DNA from: Microbacterium helvum | Lineage (GTDB): Bacteria; Actinomycetota; Actinomycetes; Actinomycetales; Microbacteriaceae | Assembly (NCBI RefSeq): GCF_014779795.1 | Contig: NZ_JACXZS010000003.1 | Location: forward strand, 62,001-126,000 | Direction: 5' to 3' | DNA length: 64,000 bases | In this document: piece after piece, positions 53,050 through 62,140 of the stretch | How the letters are laid out: each line of letters begins with the position of its first letter | How positions within the stretch are numbered: the first letter of the stretch is position 1 | Notes under the pieces: model-generated | What the model saw: only the letters and a program-made list of their open reading frames with translations | Told to the model about the DNA's origin: nothing | Databases searched by the model: none | Program-made: the position numbers and the translations under genes

Positions 53050-53228
53050 GGATGCTGCCGGCCGGGGCCGCCGGCATCCATCTCCGCGGGCGTGAGCCGC
53101 CGCACTTGGGCGTGGGGCGCCGCAGTCTGGACGCGGGTGTGTGGCGTCTCGTGCGGATGTGTCGCGTATCGCCGGGATGGGATGCTGCCGACCGGGGCCG
53201 TCGGGTCGGCCGGGGCCGCCGGCATCCA
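53050..53228. repeat. GC-rich repeats with GGATGCTGCCG and GCCGGCATCC arms
   Basis: GGATGCTGCCGGCCGGGGCCG at 53050 and a near copy at about 53179 each end in GCCGGCATCC, so each unit can fold on itself. The stretch separates sufS from the potassium importer gene. No gene inside. Confidence 0.5.
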
Positions 53229-53246
53229 CTCCCCGCCGACGGCGGG

Positions 53247-55397
53247 TCAGACCTCGCGCGAGGCCTCGGCGCCCTCGCTCGGCGCGGGCGGTCCGGCCGG
53301 ACGGACAGCGCGGCGGCCCCGGCTCTCGACGGCGGGGACGGCGTGCTGGCCGCCGCGCCCGGCGCGGTCGTCGCCCGGCAGCCCGCGCGAGCGGCGGCCG
53401 TAGATGAGCTCGGACGAGTCGAGCAGCCACGGCACGAGCGTGATCGAGACGCCGTGAACGAGCATGAGCTGCTGCGCGATGCGGCGCGCGCGGCGGTTGT
53501 GCAGCAGGCCCTCCCACCAGTGCCCGACGATGTACTGCGGCAGGTACACGGTCACCACCGACGAGCCGTGCTCCTCGCGGTACTTGCGCACCCACTCGGC
53601 GATGGGCCCGGCGTACGTGCGGTAGGGCGACTCGATGATCTTCAGCGGGATCGGCATGCGATGCTTGCGCCACTCGGCCTCGATGGCCTCGGTGTCGTCC
53701 TTCGAGACCGCGATGTGCACGGCGAAGGTCTTGTCGTGCTTGGCGGCCAGGGCGTAGTCGACGGCCTTCACGACCGGTTTCTGCAGCTTGTTGACGAGGA
53801 TGATCGCGACGTCTCCCGACGAGCCGAAATGGGTCTGGTCGTCCATCTCGATCTCGTGCTCGACATCGCGGTAGTACCGGTGCACGCCGACCATGAGGAA
53901 CGACAGCACCGGGATGGCCAGGAACACCAGCCACGCGCCGTGCGTGAACTTCGTGATCGTCACGATGACGAGCACGGATGCCGTCATGGTGGCGCCGAGC
54001 GAATTGATGAACAGGCCCTTGCGCAGGCCGAACAGCTCGCTGCGCACGCTCTGCGAGCTGCGCTGATCCGGCGGCAGCTTGCCGATCTGACGGATGCCGC
54101 GGGTCCAGTGCCGGATCATGCCGATCTGGCCCAGCGTGAACGACACGAACACGCCGATGATGTACAGCTGGATCAGGTTGGTGAGGTTCGCCTGGTAGAC
54201 GATAAGCACGCCGATGGCGACGAGGCCGAGGATGATCATGCCGTTCGAGTACACCAGGCGGTCGCCGCGGGTGTTCAGCGCCTTCGGGGCGTAGCCGTCG
54301 CGCGCCAGCACCGAGCCGAGCAACGGGAACCCGTTGAACGCGGTGTTGGCCGCCAGCAGCAGCACGACCGCGGTCGCCGCCTGGATGATGAAGAACGGGA
54401 TGGAGTTCATGCCGAACACCGCCGCCGACACCTGCGCCATGAGGCTCGGCTGCGGGTTGCTGCAGTCGAAGCCGATCAGGTCGCACGGGTTCTCGGCATA
54501 GTGCACGCCGGCCACCAGCGCGATCGCGGTGAGACCGGCGAACAGCAGGATCGCGATGCCGCCCATCATCGCGAGCGTCGTCTGCGCATTGCGCACCTTC
54601 GGCCGGCGGAACGCCTGCACCCCGTTCGAGACCGCCTCGACGCCGGTGAGCGCCGAACAGCCGCTGGAGAAGGCCCGCAGCACGAGCAGGATGACGGCCG
54701 CCTGCGTGAGGCTCTGCGTCTCGACGGAGTACTGGGCGCTCGACGCGACCGGCGCATTGCCCGTCACGATCTCGAAGAGACCCACGACGATCATCACGCC
54801 GACCGAGCCGATGAAGATGTACGTCGGGATCGCGAAGGCGGTCGAGGCTTCCCGGACGCCGCGCAGGTTGACCACGACGATGAGGATGACAAAGCCGACC
54901 GCGAGCTCCACGCGCCACGGGTTCAGCACCGGCAGTGCCGAGATGATGTTGTCGACGCCGGACGCGACCGACACCGCGACCGTCAGCACGTAGTCGACGA
55001 GAAGAGCCGACGCCACGATGACGCCGGGGATCTCACCGAGGTTCTTGCGCGCCACCTCGTAATCGCCGCCGCCGGACGGGTACGCCTTGATCAGCTGGCG
55101 ATAGCTGATCACCACGACGATCAGCAGCACGATCACCGCCACGGCGACCCACGGCGCGAAGGCCAGGAACGCGAGCCCTCCGGTCATCAGGATCAGCAGC
55201 AGCTCCTGTGGCGCGTACGCGACCGACGACAGGGCGTCCGACGCGAAGATCGGCAGCGCCCGCTTCTTCGGAAGCAGGTGCTCGTCGGAGTCCGTGGAGG
55301 CCAGCGGATCCCCCAGGATGAGGCGCTTCGCGATCGGCGCCTCATCGACCGACTGCTCGCGGCTTTCGTTCGTCACGGCGGGCGATGTTACCCGCAT
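53247..55397 (-). CDS. KimA-like APC-family potassium importer
   Basis: A 716-residue transporter. Twelve or so hydrophobic helices lie between residues 50 and 480, then a soluble domain resembling a universal-stress fold. KimA landmarks: ASDALSSVAYAPQELLLIL, SYRQLIKAYPSGGGDYEVA, LLVDYVLTVAVSVASGVDN and AFSSGCSALTGVEAVSNG. KimA imports potassium by proton symport and is controlled by c-di-AMP. A 40-residue basic tail is extra. Start uncertain: ATG 55397 or GTG 55376, which has TAACAT eight bases before it. It lies 3 kb from the damaged kdp operon. Confidence 0.85.
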   Translation of the reverse strand: MRVTSPAVTNESREQSVDEAPIAKRLILGDPLASTDSDEHLLPKKRALPIFASDALSSVAYAPQELLLILMTGGLAFLAFAPWVAVAVIVLLIVVVISYRQLIKAYPSGGGDYEVARKNLGEIPGVIVASALLVDYVLTVAVSVASGVDNIISALPVLNPWRVELAVGFVILIVVVNLRGVREASTAFAIPTYIFIGSVGVMIVVGLFEIVTGNAPVASSAQYSVETQSLTQAAVILLVLRAFSSGCSALTGVEAVSNGVQAFRRPKVRNAQTTLAMMGGIAILLFAGLTAIALVAGVHYAENPCDLIGFDCSNPQPSLMAQVSAAVFGMNSIPFFIIQAATAVVLLLAANTAFNGFPLLGSVLARDGYAPKALNTRGDRLVYSNGMIILGLVAIGVLIVYQANLTNLIQLYIIGVFVSFTLGQIGMIRHWTRGIRQIGKLPPDQRSSQSVRSELFGLRKGLFINSLGATMTASVLVIVTITKFTHGAWLVFLAIPVLSFLMVGVHRYYRDVEHEIEMDDQTHFGSSGDVAIILVNKLQKPVVKAVDYALAAKHDKTFAVHIAVSKDDTEAIEAEWRKHRMPIPLKIIESPYRTYAGPIAEWVRKYREEHGSSVVTVYLPQYIVGHWWEGLLHNRRARRIAQQLMLVHGVSITLVPWLLDSSELIYGRRSRGLPGDDRAGRGGQHAVPAVESRGRRAVRPAGPPAPSEGAEASREV

Positions 55398-55402
55398 GAA
55401 AA

Positions 55403-55436
55403 CCGTGAGGACGCATCCATACGGCCATCCTCACGG
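55403..55436. promoter_or_regulatory. Inverted repeat in a divergent promoter region
   Basis: CCGTGAGGA and TCCTCACGG are 9-bp inverted arms 16 bases apart, between the divergent importer and VanZ/RDD genes. It could be a shared operator. Confidence 0.4.
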
Positions 55437-55472
55437 AATCCATGCGGCCCCCTCCTCTGAGAGACTCAAAGC

Positions 55473-56540
55473 GTGGGTGAACAGGTCATTCTGGGGGTGC
55501 TCGCGATCGTCGCCGGCCTCGTCGCCGGGGTGCTGCTGTTCGTGCCCTTCGTCGCCCTCAGCTATCGTCGCCGCGGCGGCTTCGGCGTCGGCAGATTCGT
55601 GCTGTGGGGCGCCGCGCTGGTGTACGTGATGGCGATCTGGACGTACACCCTGCTGCCGCTGCCCGACCCCGACGCGATCCGCTGCGCCGGCGTCAACCTC
55701 GACGTGTGGGCGTTCGTCGGCGAGGTGCGCGGCGCCATCTCGAGCCCCGGGCGCACCCTCACCGACCCGGCCGTACTGCAGCTGCTGCTGAATGTCGTGC
55801 TGTTCGTGCCGCTCGGCTTCTTCGTACGCGTGCTGGGTGGCCGCGGCATCCCCACGGCGCTGCTCGCCGGGCTCGGCGTCTCGGCGTTCATCGAGACCAC
55901 GCAGCTCACCGGAGTGTGGGGGTTGTACCCGTGCGCCTACCGCGTGTTCGACGTCGACGATCTGCTGACCAATACGCTCGGCGCCCTGGTCGGGTCGGTG
56001 CTGGCGCTGGGCGTGCCACGCCGTCACTGGGGCACGCCGAAGTTCGCCGACGCCGAGTCGCCGCGCCCGATCACGCGTCGTCGCCGCTTCCTCGCGATGC
56101 TGTGCGACGTGCTCGCCGCGTGGGTGCTGGGCGCTGCGGTCGCGATCGGGTTCCAGCTGCTGCTGTACGCCCTCGGCGCCGATCGGGCGGTACGCGACGG
56201 CACCGCCGCGACGGTGGTGGCCGGTGCCGTGCCGATCGCCGTGTGGCTCGTCGTCACGCTCGCCACCGGACGCACGATCGGCGACCACGCCGTGCAGCTG
56301 CGGTACACCGGCGGGCCGCTGCCCGTCGGTCTGGCCAGGCCGCTGCGGTTCCTCGGCGGCATCGGCGGCTACCTGCTGCTGAGTGCCCTGCCCGGTGCGT
56401 GGGGCCTCGTCACCGGCACCTTCGCGCTCGTCTCGGCCGTGCTCGTGCTGACCACCGACGATCGCCGCGGCCTCCCCGGCATCGTGTCGGGCCAGCGCCT
56501 GGTGGACGCCCGCGAGCCCGTCGAGCCCTTCGAGAGCTGA
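55473..56540 (+). CDS. VanZ-RDD fusion membrane protein
   Basis: A 355-residue protein. The first half is VanZ-like: five hydrophobic helices with LNVVLFVPLGFFVR, SAFIETTQL and FDVDDLLTNTLGALVG. The second half, after a basic linker, is an RDD-like domain with RRRFLAMLCDVLAAWVLG and GRTIGDHAVQLRYT. VanZ proteins lower teicoplanin susceptibility; fusion with RDD is found in actinobacteria, and the function is unknown. GTG start at 55473, six bases after GAGACT, without a ribosome binding site. Confidence 0.85.
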   Translation: MGEQVILGVLAIVAGLVAGVLLFVPFVALSYRRRGGFGVGRFVLWGAALVYVMAIWTYTLLPLPDPDAIRCAGVNLDVWAFVGEVRGAISSPGRTLTDPAVLQLLLNVVLFVPLGFFVRVLGGRGIPTALLAGLGVSAFIETTQLTGVWGLYPCAYRVFDVDDLLTNTLGALVGSVLALGVPRRHWGTPKFADAESPRPITRRRRFLAMLCDVLAAWVLGAAVAIGFQLLLYALGADRAVRDGTAATVVAGAVPIAVWLVVTLATGRTIGDHAVQLRYTGGPLPVGLARPLRFLGGIGGYLLLSALPGAWGLVTGTFALVSAVLVLTTDDRRGLPGIVSGQRLVDAREPVEPFES

Positions 56541-56542
56541 GT

Positions 56543-56650
56543 GGATGCCGGCGGCCTCGGCCGCTCGTCAGCCCCTGCTCGCCCCGCGGAGCGACGAAGG
56601 AGCGAAGACGAAGCGCCTGTGCCGACGGTCGGCGCGGGCCGCCGGCATCC
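56543..56650. terminator. 14-bp inverted repeat between convergent genes
   Basis: GGATGCCGGCGGCC (56543-56556) and GGCCGCCGGCATCC (56637-56650) pair perfectly with 80 bases between. It starts two bases after the VanZ/RDD stop and ends six before the amidohydrolase stop. Confidence 0.55.
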
Positions 56651-56655
56651 GCCGA

Positions 56656-57882
56656 CTACTCGGCAGCCGACCCCAGGAACTCGCGCGCGGCGACCACGAG
56701 CGCGTCGACGCCGCGGCTCAGCGTCGGCTGGATCACCGGCGCGAAGAACGGCGAGTGGTTCGTGGGGATGTCGTGCTCGACCGTGCCCGCGGCGAACGCC
56801 TTCGCGAACGCCTCGGGGTCGACGCCTCCCCAGAACCAGTAGACGAGCGGCACGCCGGCCTCGCGGGCGAACCACGAGACGTCCTCGCTGCCGGTGAACA
56901 TGCCCGGGTCGATGACGGTGCCGGCACCGAAGGCGGTGCCGAACGCGCCGGTCAGACGGGTGGTGGCGTCGACATCGTTGATCGTCGGCGGCAGGGTGTG
57001 GTCGGTGACGATCACCGGCGGCTCCTCGGCGCCCGAGGCCTGCGCCTCGGCGCGCACGATGCGCTCGACCTTCTCGAGCACGCGGGCGCGGGCCTCGTCG
57101 TCGGGGTAGCGCAGGCTCAGCTCGAGCTTGGCCTCCGCCGGGATGATGTTGTTCTTGAGGCCCGCGTGGATCGAGCCCACGGTGACGACCGCGACATCGC
57201 GCGGGTCCACCTCGCGCGACACGATCGTCTGCAGCCGCATGACGGTGGCGGCCGCCATGACGACCGGGTCGATCGTCGCCTGCGGGCGCGAACCGTGGCC
57301 GCCGCGGCCGTGCAGGGTCACGGTGAGCCCGTCGGAGGCCGCCATCTGCGTGCCGCTGCGCACCCCGATGGTGCCGGCAGGCAGCGGCGTGACGTGCTGG
57401 CCGAGCACGATATCGGGCTTCGGGAACCGGTCGAGCACGCCGTCGGCGATCATCGCCTGCGCGCCCGAGCCGTACTCCTCGGCCGGCTGGAAGACGACGA
57501 CCACGGTGCCCGACCACTCGTCGGTCGTCGCGACCAGGCGCTCCAGTGCGCCCAGCATCGCGGTGACGTGCATGTCGTGGCCGCACGCGTGCATGACGGG
57601 CACGTCGTTGCCGGCAGGGTCGGTGCCGCGCGCGGTGCTGGCGTACTCCAGTCCGGTCTGCTCGGGCACCGGGAGCGCGTCCATGTCGGCGCGCAGCCAC
57701 ACCACGGGGCCCTCGCCGTTGCGGATCACGCCCGCGACGCCGGTCTTGCCGATGCCCTCTTCGTACTCGATCCCGAGGTCGGTCAGGTGCTGCGCGATCA
57801 CCCCCGCCGTACGCGTCTCTTGGAACGACAGCTCCGGGTGCCGGTGCAGATCGATGTACAGCGCTTCGAGGTCGATCGTCAT
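56656..57882 (-). CDS. M20-family amidohydrolase
   Basis: A 408-residue metallo-hydrolase of the aminoacylase/hippuricase group. Metal ligands lie in MHACGHDMHV and in PAEEYGSGA, with later His residues in GQHVTPLP and NHSPFF. It removes acyl groups from amino acids or similar amides in the cytoplasm. The dimerisation domain lies in the middle third (GRGGHGSRPQATIDPV). ATG start with TAGGCT six bases upstream. Confidence 0.9.
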   Translation of the reverse strand: MTIDLEALYIDLHRHPELSFQETRTAGVIAQHLTDLGIEYEEGIGKTGVAGVIRNGEGPVVWLRADMDALPVPEQTGLEYASTARGTDPAGNDVPVMHACGHDMHVTAMLGALERLVATTDEWSGTVVVVFQPAEEYGSGAQAMIADGVLDRFPKPDIVLGQHVTPLPAGTIGVRSGTQMAASDGLTVTLHGRGGHGSRPQATIDPVVMAAATVMRLQTIVSREVDPRDVAVVTVGSIHAGLKNNIIPAEAKLELSLRYPDDEARARVLEKVERIVRAEAQASGAEEPPVIVTDHTLPPTINDVDATTRLTGAFGTAFGAGTVIDPGMFTGSEDVSWFAREAGVPLVYWFWGGVDPEAFAKAFAAGTVEHDIPTNHSPFFAPVIQPTLSRGVDALVVAAREFLGSAAE

Positions 57883-57888
57883 GACCCG

Positions 57889-57894
57889 AGCCTA
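57889..57894 (-). promoter_or_regulatory. -10 box of amidohydrolase gene (leaderless)
   Basis: TAGGCT, six bases before the ATG at 57882. Confidence 0.6.
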
Positions 57895-57931
57895 GCCCCG
57901 AGGCATCCGCACCTCCGGCTCGGAATGAATC

Positions 57932-57994
57932 GGTTCACTTGCGCTGTTTGTACACGAAACCGCGGCGCGGGCGTACAAACAGCGCAAGTGAACC
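57932..57994. terminator. Perfect 22-bp hairpin without U-tract
   Basis: Arms 57932-57953 and 57973-57994 pair perfectly around a 19-base loop. It begins 26 bases past the LacI-gene stop. TGTACACGAA and CGGGCGTACA near the loop match the hairpin at 6777-6835, though the outer arms differ. Confidence 0.65.
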
Positions 57995-58020
57995 AGGGGG
58001 TGGTGCGGCGGCGTGCGGCG

Positions 58021-59040
58021 TCAGCCGGGCAGCCGCGCCGTCGAACCGCGCACGATCAGCTCGAACGGCAGTTCGCCGGGGCGGTGCGTGGGCGCCTCGT
58101 CGTCGGCCGCTTCGAGCGCCCCGAGGATCGCCTCGGCCGCGCGCTCGCCCTGGCCCATCGGGAACTGGTCGACCGTCGTCAGCCGGAAGAACTCGCCCAG
58201 TTCGTGGCCGTCGATGCCGATCACCGAGAGGTCCTCGGGCACGCGGTAACCGAGGTCGCGGGCGGCCAGCAGCGCGCCGATCGCCATCTCGTCGGAGGCC
58301 GCGAAGATGGCGGTCGGGCGACCGCCGGGCTTGCCGAGCAGCTGCTTGGCGGCGCGGAATCCGCCCTCGATCGTGAAGTCGGCCGGCTCGAAGAGCGACG
58401 GGATGACCTCGATGCCCGCATCCGCAAGTGCCTGCTCGAAGCCCTGTCGCCGCTGCGTGGGGATGTGGAAGTCGATGTCGAACTCGGGGCTGGCCCCGAT
58501 GTGCGCGATCTCGCGGTGGCCGAGCGCCAGCAGGTGCTCGGTGGCCAGGCGCGCGACGGCGACGTCGTCGACGGTCAGCGTCGTGAGCAGGGGGTTCGGG
58601 CCGCCGATCGCGATCACGGGCAGGTCGAGCTCGACCAGCCGCTCGGTCTCTTCGGCACCGAGCTCCAGCGAGATCGCGATCACGCCGTCGACCCGCCCGC
58701 GGCGCAGGAACGTGTCGAAGACGTCATGCCGTTCAGCGCGGTCGGCGGTCAGGCTGTAGAGCGTGATGTCGTAGCCGCGGCGCATGAGCGCCGACGCGAT
58801 GCCGCTCAGCACCGTCGAGAAGAACCAGCGGTCGAGGAACGGCACCAGCACGCCGATGTTGCGCGTCCGGCCCGAGGCGAGGCTCGAGGCCGACGCCGAC
58901 ACGACGTACCCCAGGTCCTTCGCGGCCGCCTCGACCTTCGCCTTCGCGCCGGCCGAGACGTGGCCGCGCCCGCTGAGCGCGCGCGAGACGGTCGCCGTCG
59001 AGACGCCCGCCGCGCGGGCGACCTCGTCGATGCTGACCAC
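58021..59040 (-). CDS. LacI-family transcriptional regulator
   Basis: A 339-residue repressor. The HTH is at residues 3-25 (SIDEVARAAGVSTATVSRAL), followed by the hinge region and a sugar-binding periplasmic-type domain (NIGVLVPFLDRWFFS, DEMAIGALLAARDLGY, TVDQF). GTG start behind AGGTGA. It lies 57 bases downstream of the GH13 gene on the same strand and probably controls it through the palindrome at 60809-60822. Confidence 0.9.
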   Translation of the reverse strand: MVSIDEVARAAGVSTATVSRALSGRGHVSAGAKAKVEAAAKDLGYVVSASASSLASGRTRNIGVLVPFLDRWFFSTVLSGIASALMRRGYDITLYSLTADRAERHDVFDTFLRRGRVDGVIAISLELGAEETERLVELDLPVIAIGGPNPLLTTLTVDDVAVARLATEHLLALGHREIAHIGASPEFDIDFHIPTQRRQGFEQALADAGIEVIPSLFEPADFTIEGGFRAAKQLLGKPGGRPTAIFAASDEMAIGALLAARDLGYRVPEDLSVIGIDGHELGEFFRLTTVDQFPMGQGERAAEAILGALEAADDEAPTHRPGELPFELIVRGSTARLPG

Positions 59041-59097
59041 GTCGTCACCTGGCTTTCGAGAGGAGGAGAAGGGATGCCGCGGCTCGTGGCCGCCGGT

Positions 59098-60795
59098 TCA
59101 GTCTCGGTCGGCCACCCAGACCGCCGTGTCGGCGGGGATCACGTCGGTGACGGGATCGCTCGACGCGATCACGATACCGCTCGGGAGCGGAACGGGCTCA
59201 GAACCGGTGTTGGCGACGACTGTGACATTCCCGTTGCGGAATGCGACAGCATCCGCTCCGTAGCCCTTGAGCCACTCGAGCGAACCCGCACCGAGGCCTC
59301 GTGCGCGGCGCTCGGCGAGCAGTGTGCGGTACAGCTCGAGTGTCGAACCGGCCACGCCGCGCTGGGCGTCGCGCGCGAGCCCGGCCCACGCGGCCGGCTG
59401 CGGCAGCCACGAGGCGCCGGTGTCGTTGAAGCCGTACGCCGGGGCGGTCGCGTTCCAGGGGAGCGGCACACGGCAGCCGTCACGGCCGTAGCGCTCGCCA
59501 TTGGTGCGGAACCACGTCGGGTCCTGGCGGGCCTCGCCCGGGATGTCGATGACCTCGGGAAGGCCGAGCTCCTCGCCCTGGTACAGGTAGGCGGACCCGG
59601 GCAGTGCGAGCATGAGCGTCGTCGCCGCGCGGGCGCGGGCGAGTCCCACCTCGGGGATCGGCTGCCCGGGGGACTCCGGGCCGATGCCGTGGCCCTGCGG
59701 GTTCTCGGCCGTCAGCGCAAGACGCGACGCGTGACGCACGACGTCGTGGTTCGACAGCACCCACGTCGACGGTGCGCCGACGCCCGGGAAGGCGCGCAGC
59801 GAGACGTCGATGACCTCGCGCAGGTCGGCGGCGTTCCACTCGGTCTGCAGGTACGGGAAGTTGAAGGCCTGGTGCATCTCGTCCTCGCGCACCCACTCGG
59901 CCGTGCGCTCCGCGGTCGGCAGCCACGCCTCGGCGGCCAGTGCGCGGTCGCCCGCGTACTCCTGCAGGATCTTGCGCCAGTCGCGGTAGACCTCGTGCAC
60001 GGCGTCCTGGCCCCAGTAGGGCACGTTCTCTTCTTCGCCGCCCATCGAACCCGCCTCGGGGTCCGGGATGTAGTCGGGCAGGCCCTCGGCCTTCATCAGG
60101 CCGTGCGCCACGTCCACGCGGAAGCCGTCGACGCCGCGGTCGAGCCAGAAGCGCAGCACGCGGCGGAACTCCTCGCGGACCGCCTCGTTCGACCAGTCGA
60201 AGTCGGGCTGCGACGAGTCGAACAGGTGCAGGTACCACTGGCCCGGCTTTCCGTCGGCCTCGACCACGCGGGTCCACGCGGGCCCGCCGAACACGGACTC
60301 CCAGTTGTTCGGGGGCAGTTCGCCGTTCTCGCCCCTGCCGTCGCGGAACATGTAGCGGGCGCGCTCGGCGCTGCCGGGGGCCGCGACCAGCGCCTCCTGG
60401 AACCAGACGTGCTGGTCCGACGAGTGGTTCGGCACCAGATCGACGATGACGCGGATGCCGCGGGCATGCGCCGCCGCGAGCATGTCGTCGAAGTCGCCCA
60501 GGGTGCCGAAGAGCGGGTCGACGTCGCAGTAGTCGCTGACGTCGTAGCCGGCATCCTTCTGCGGAGAGCGCTGGAACGGGCTCAGCCAGATCGCGTCGAT
60601 GCCGAGGCTCTGCAGATCGTCGAGGTGCGACGTGATGCCGGGCAGGTCGCCGATGCCGTCGCCCGACGCGTCGGCGAACGACCGCGGGTAGATCTGGTAG
60701 ATGACGGCGGTGCGCCACCACTCCGAGCCGGCGGGCGTGGGCTCTGCGGGCGGGAAAGGCGCGGCGGTGCGCTCGGCGGTCTCTGCGGAAGTCAT
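59098..60795 (-). CDS. GH13 alpha-glucosidase
   Basis: A 565-residue enzyme of the GH13 oligo-1,6/alpha-glucosidase type. Catalytic residues are Asp228 (GFRVDVAH, nucleophile), Glu289 (LAAEAWL, acid/base) and Asp351 (SNHD). VIYQIYPRSFADASGDGIGDL opens the barrel and DLVPNHSSD is the second conserved region. No signal peptide, so it acts on imported alpha-glucosides such as maltose, isomaltose or trehalose-like sugars. ATG 60795 with TACACT six bases upstream; the operator lies before that box. Confidence 0.92.
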   Translation of the reverse strand: MTSAETAERTAAPFPPAEPTPAGSEWWRTAVIYQIYPRSFADASGDGIGDLPGITSHLDDLQSLGIDAIWLSPFQRSPQKDAGYDVSDYCDVDPLFGTLGDFDDMLAAAHARGIRVIVDLVPNHSSDQHVWFQEALVAAPGSAERARYMFRDGRGENGELPPNNWESVFGGPAWTRVVEADGKPGQWYLHLFDSSQPDFDWSNEAVREEFRRVLRFWLDRGVDGFRVDVAHGLMKAEGLPDYIPDPEAGSMGGEEENVPYWGQDAVHEVYRDWRKILQEYAGDRALAAEAWLPTAERTAEWVREDEMHQAFNFPYLQTEWNAADLREVIDVSLRAFPGVGAPSTWVLSNHDVVRHASRLALTAENPQGHGIGPESPGQPIPEVGLARARAATTLMLALPGSAYLYQGEELGLPEVIDIPGEARQDPTWFRTNGERYGRDGCRVPLPWNATAPAYGFNDTGASWLPQPAAWAGLARDAQRGVAGSTLELYRTLLAERRARGLGAGSLEWLKGYGADAVAFRNGNVTVVANTGSEPVPLPSGIVIASSDPVTDVIPADTAVWVADRD

Positions 60796-60801
60796 CCGGC
60801 C

Positions 60802-60822
60802 AGTGTACTGCAAGCGCTTACA
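60802..60822 (-). promoter_or_regulatory. GH13 promoter with LacI operator
   Basis: On the minus strand the operator TGTAAGCGCTTGCA (60809-60822) directly precedes the -10 box TACACT (60802-60807), which is six bases before the ATG. A bound LacI protein would cover the -35/-10 spacer. Confidence 0.75.
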
Positions 60823-60935
60823 TTCGCGATCTCGATGACTCGTCCGACCTCGACTGAGGATCGGTGCCCGGCTGCGGACGCCCGGCGGTCGCCCGCTCCT
60901 CATCTCGGCGATGCTCCTCGGCTGAGGGCACGGCG

Positions 60936-60941
60936 TAGGGT
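60936..60941 (+). promoter_or_regulatory. -10 box of apt (leaderless)
   Basis: TAGGGT, seven bases before GTG 60949. Confidence 0.5.
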
Positions 60942-60948
60942 GAAGCGC

Positions 60949-61464
60949 GTGTCCGAAGCCCTCGCCCGCGCAGAATCGCTCATCCGCTCGATCCCCGACT
61001 ACCCCGAGCCGGGAGTGCTGTTCCGCGACATCACGCCGCTGCTGGCCGACGCTTCGGCCCTGCGCACCGTCATCCACGCGATGATCGCGCCGTTCGAGGG
61101 CTCGTTCGACGTCGTCGCCGGCGTCGAGGCCCGCGGGTTCCTGCTGGCCGGCGCCGTGGCGATGGAGGCGGGCGTCGGCCTCGTGCCGATCCGCAAGGCG
61201 GGCAAGCTGCCGCTGCCGGCGGCATCCGTCACATACGACCTCGAGTACGGCACCGCGACCATCGAGGCGCACGACGACATCACCCCCGGCACGCGCGTGC
61301 TGCTCGTCGACGATGTGCTCGCCACCGGCGGCACGCTGGTCGCCGCGCACGAGCTCGTCGGCGCACTCGGCGGTGTCGTCGTCGGCACCGCGGTGCTCAT
61401 GGAACTCACCGCCCTCGGCGGCCGCGACGTCGTCGGCGACGTGCACACCGTCTTCACCGCCTGA
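60949..61464 (+). CDS. apt: Adenine phosphoribosyltransferase
   Basis: A 171-residue enzyme. It joins adenine and PRPP to make AMP in purine salvage. Marks: IPDYPEPGVLFRDITPLL at the start, GVEARGFLLAG, and the PRPP motif VLLVDDVLATGGT. The GTG at 60949 is chosen because TAGGGT lies seven bases upstream; an upstream GTG at 60940 overlaps that box. Confidence 0.93.
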   Translation: MSEALARAESLIRSIPDYPEPGVLFRDITPLLADASALRTVIHAMIAPFEGSFDVVAGVEARGFLLAGAVAMEAGVGLVPIRKAGKLPLPAASVTYDLEYGTATIEAHDDITPGTRVLLVDDVLATGGTLVAAHELVGALGGVVVGTAVLMELTALGGRDVVGDVHTVFTA

Positions 61465-61482
61465 CCGCCCGGCCGCAGCGCG

Positions 61483-62064
61483 TCACCCCGGCGGCTCGAC
61501 CGGCGGCGTGGTCGGAAGGGCACCCGTCGCCGGCCCGAAGTGGGGGATCGGCTCCGGTCGATCGCCCCTTGAGGCGCGTGGCGACGGCTGCTCGGCAGGG
61601 GCGACCGCCTCCTGCTCGAACGGGATGAGCCGCTCGGTGTGCGCGTCCCGCGGGAACCGGCGGCCTGTCACCGCGTTCACCGTCACCTTCATCGCGAAGA
61701 ACTTCGCGGTGGGACTCCACGACGCCAGTCCTCGCACTCCACTGTCGCGGATCTCGTCGTCGCGCATGACGCGTTCGGCTCGTCCGCGGGCGACGACGCT
61801 CCACACCTGGTCGTCCGTCATGCCGTCGACCTCGTACGCGACCAGCGGGTGCGCGGCGATGTGCACGAGCTTCGCGTCCCGCGCGGTGCGGATGTAGAGC
61901 GCGCCCTCGTGGGCGAGGTGGTTGACGGGAAAGATGTCGGGCGCGCCGTCGGCGTGGATCACCGCGAGCCGCCCGAACTCCGCCCGCTGCAGGTACTCCC
62001 AGCACTCCGAAGACGCCAGCCGCTCCACCCCCGGTGTGCGTGCGGCCCGTGAGGAATCGTTCAT
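61483..62064 (-). CDS. Pyridoxamine 5'-phosphate oxidase-like FMN protein
   Basis: A 193-residue protein of the PPOX-like split-barrel group. CWEYLQRAEFGRLAVI, PDIFPVNHLAHEGALYIRT and VAYEVDGM are typical FMN/F420-binding segments; the last 50 residues are a Pro-rich tail. It may reduce or bind flavin or F420 cofactors; not the true PdxH. GGAGG precedes the ATG. Confidence 0.83.
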   Translation of the reverse strand: MNDSSRAARTPGVERLASSECWEYLQRAEFGRLAVIHADGAPDIFPVNHLAHEGALYIRTARDAKLVHIAAHPLVAYEVDGMTDDQVWSVVARGRAERVMRDDEIRDSGVRGLASWSPTAKFFAMKVTVNAVTGRRFPRDAHTERLIPFEQEAVAPAEQPSPRASRGDRPEPIPHFGPATGALPTTPPVEPPG

Positions 62065-62140
62065 CGGCTGACCTCCGTCCCCTCTCTTCCGTCCTACCCC
62101 AGTGGCATGGCGAACAGAAGGGGCGTCGGCGGCCGGGGGC

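Noticed and set aside
56545..61464. A 1639-codon open frame on the plus strand
   Set aside because: It runs antisense to the amidohydrolase, LacI and GH13 genes and has no family similarity except at its end, which is apt. It is a by-product of high GC.
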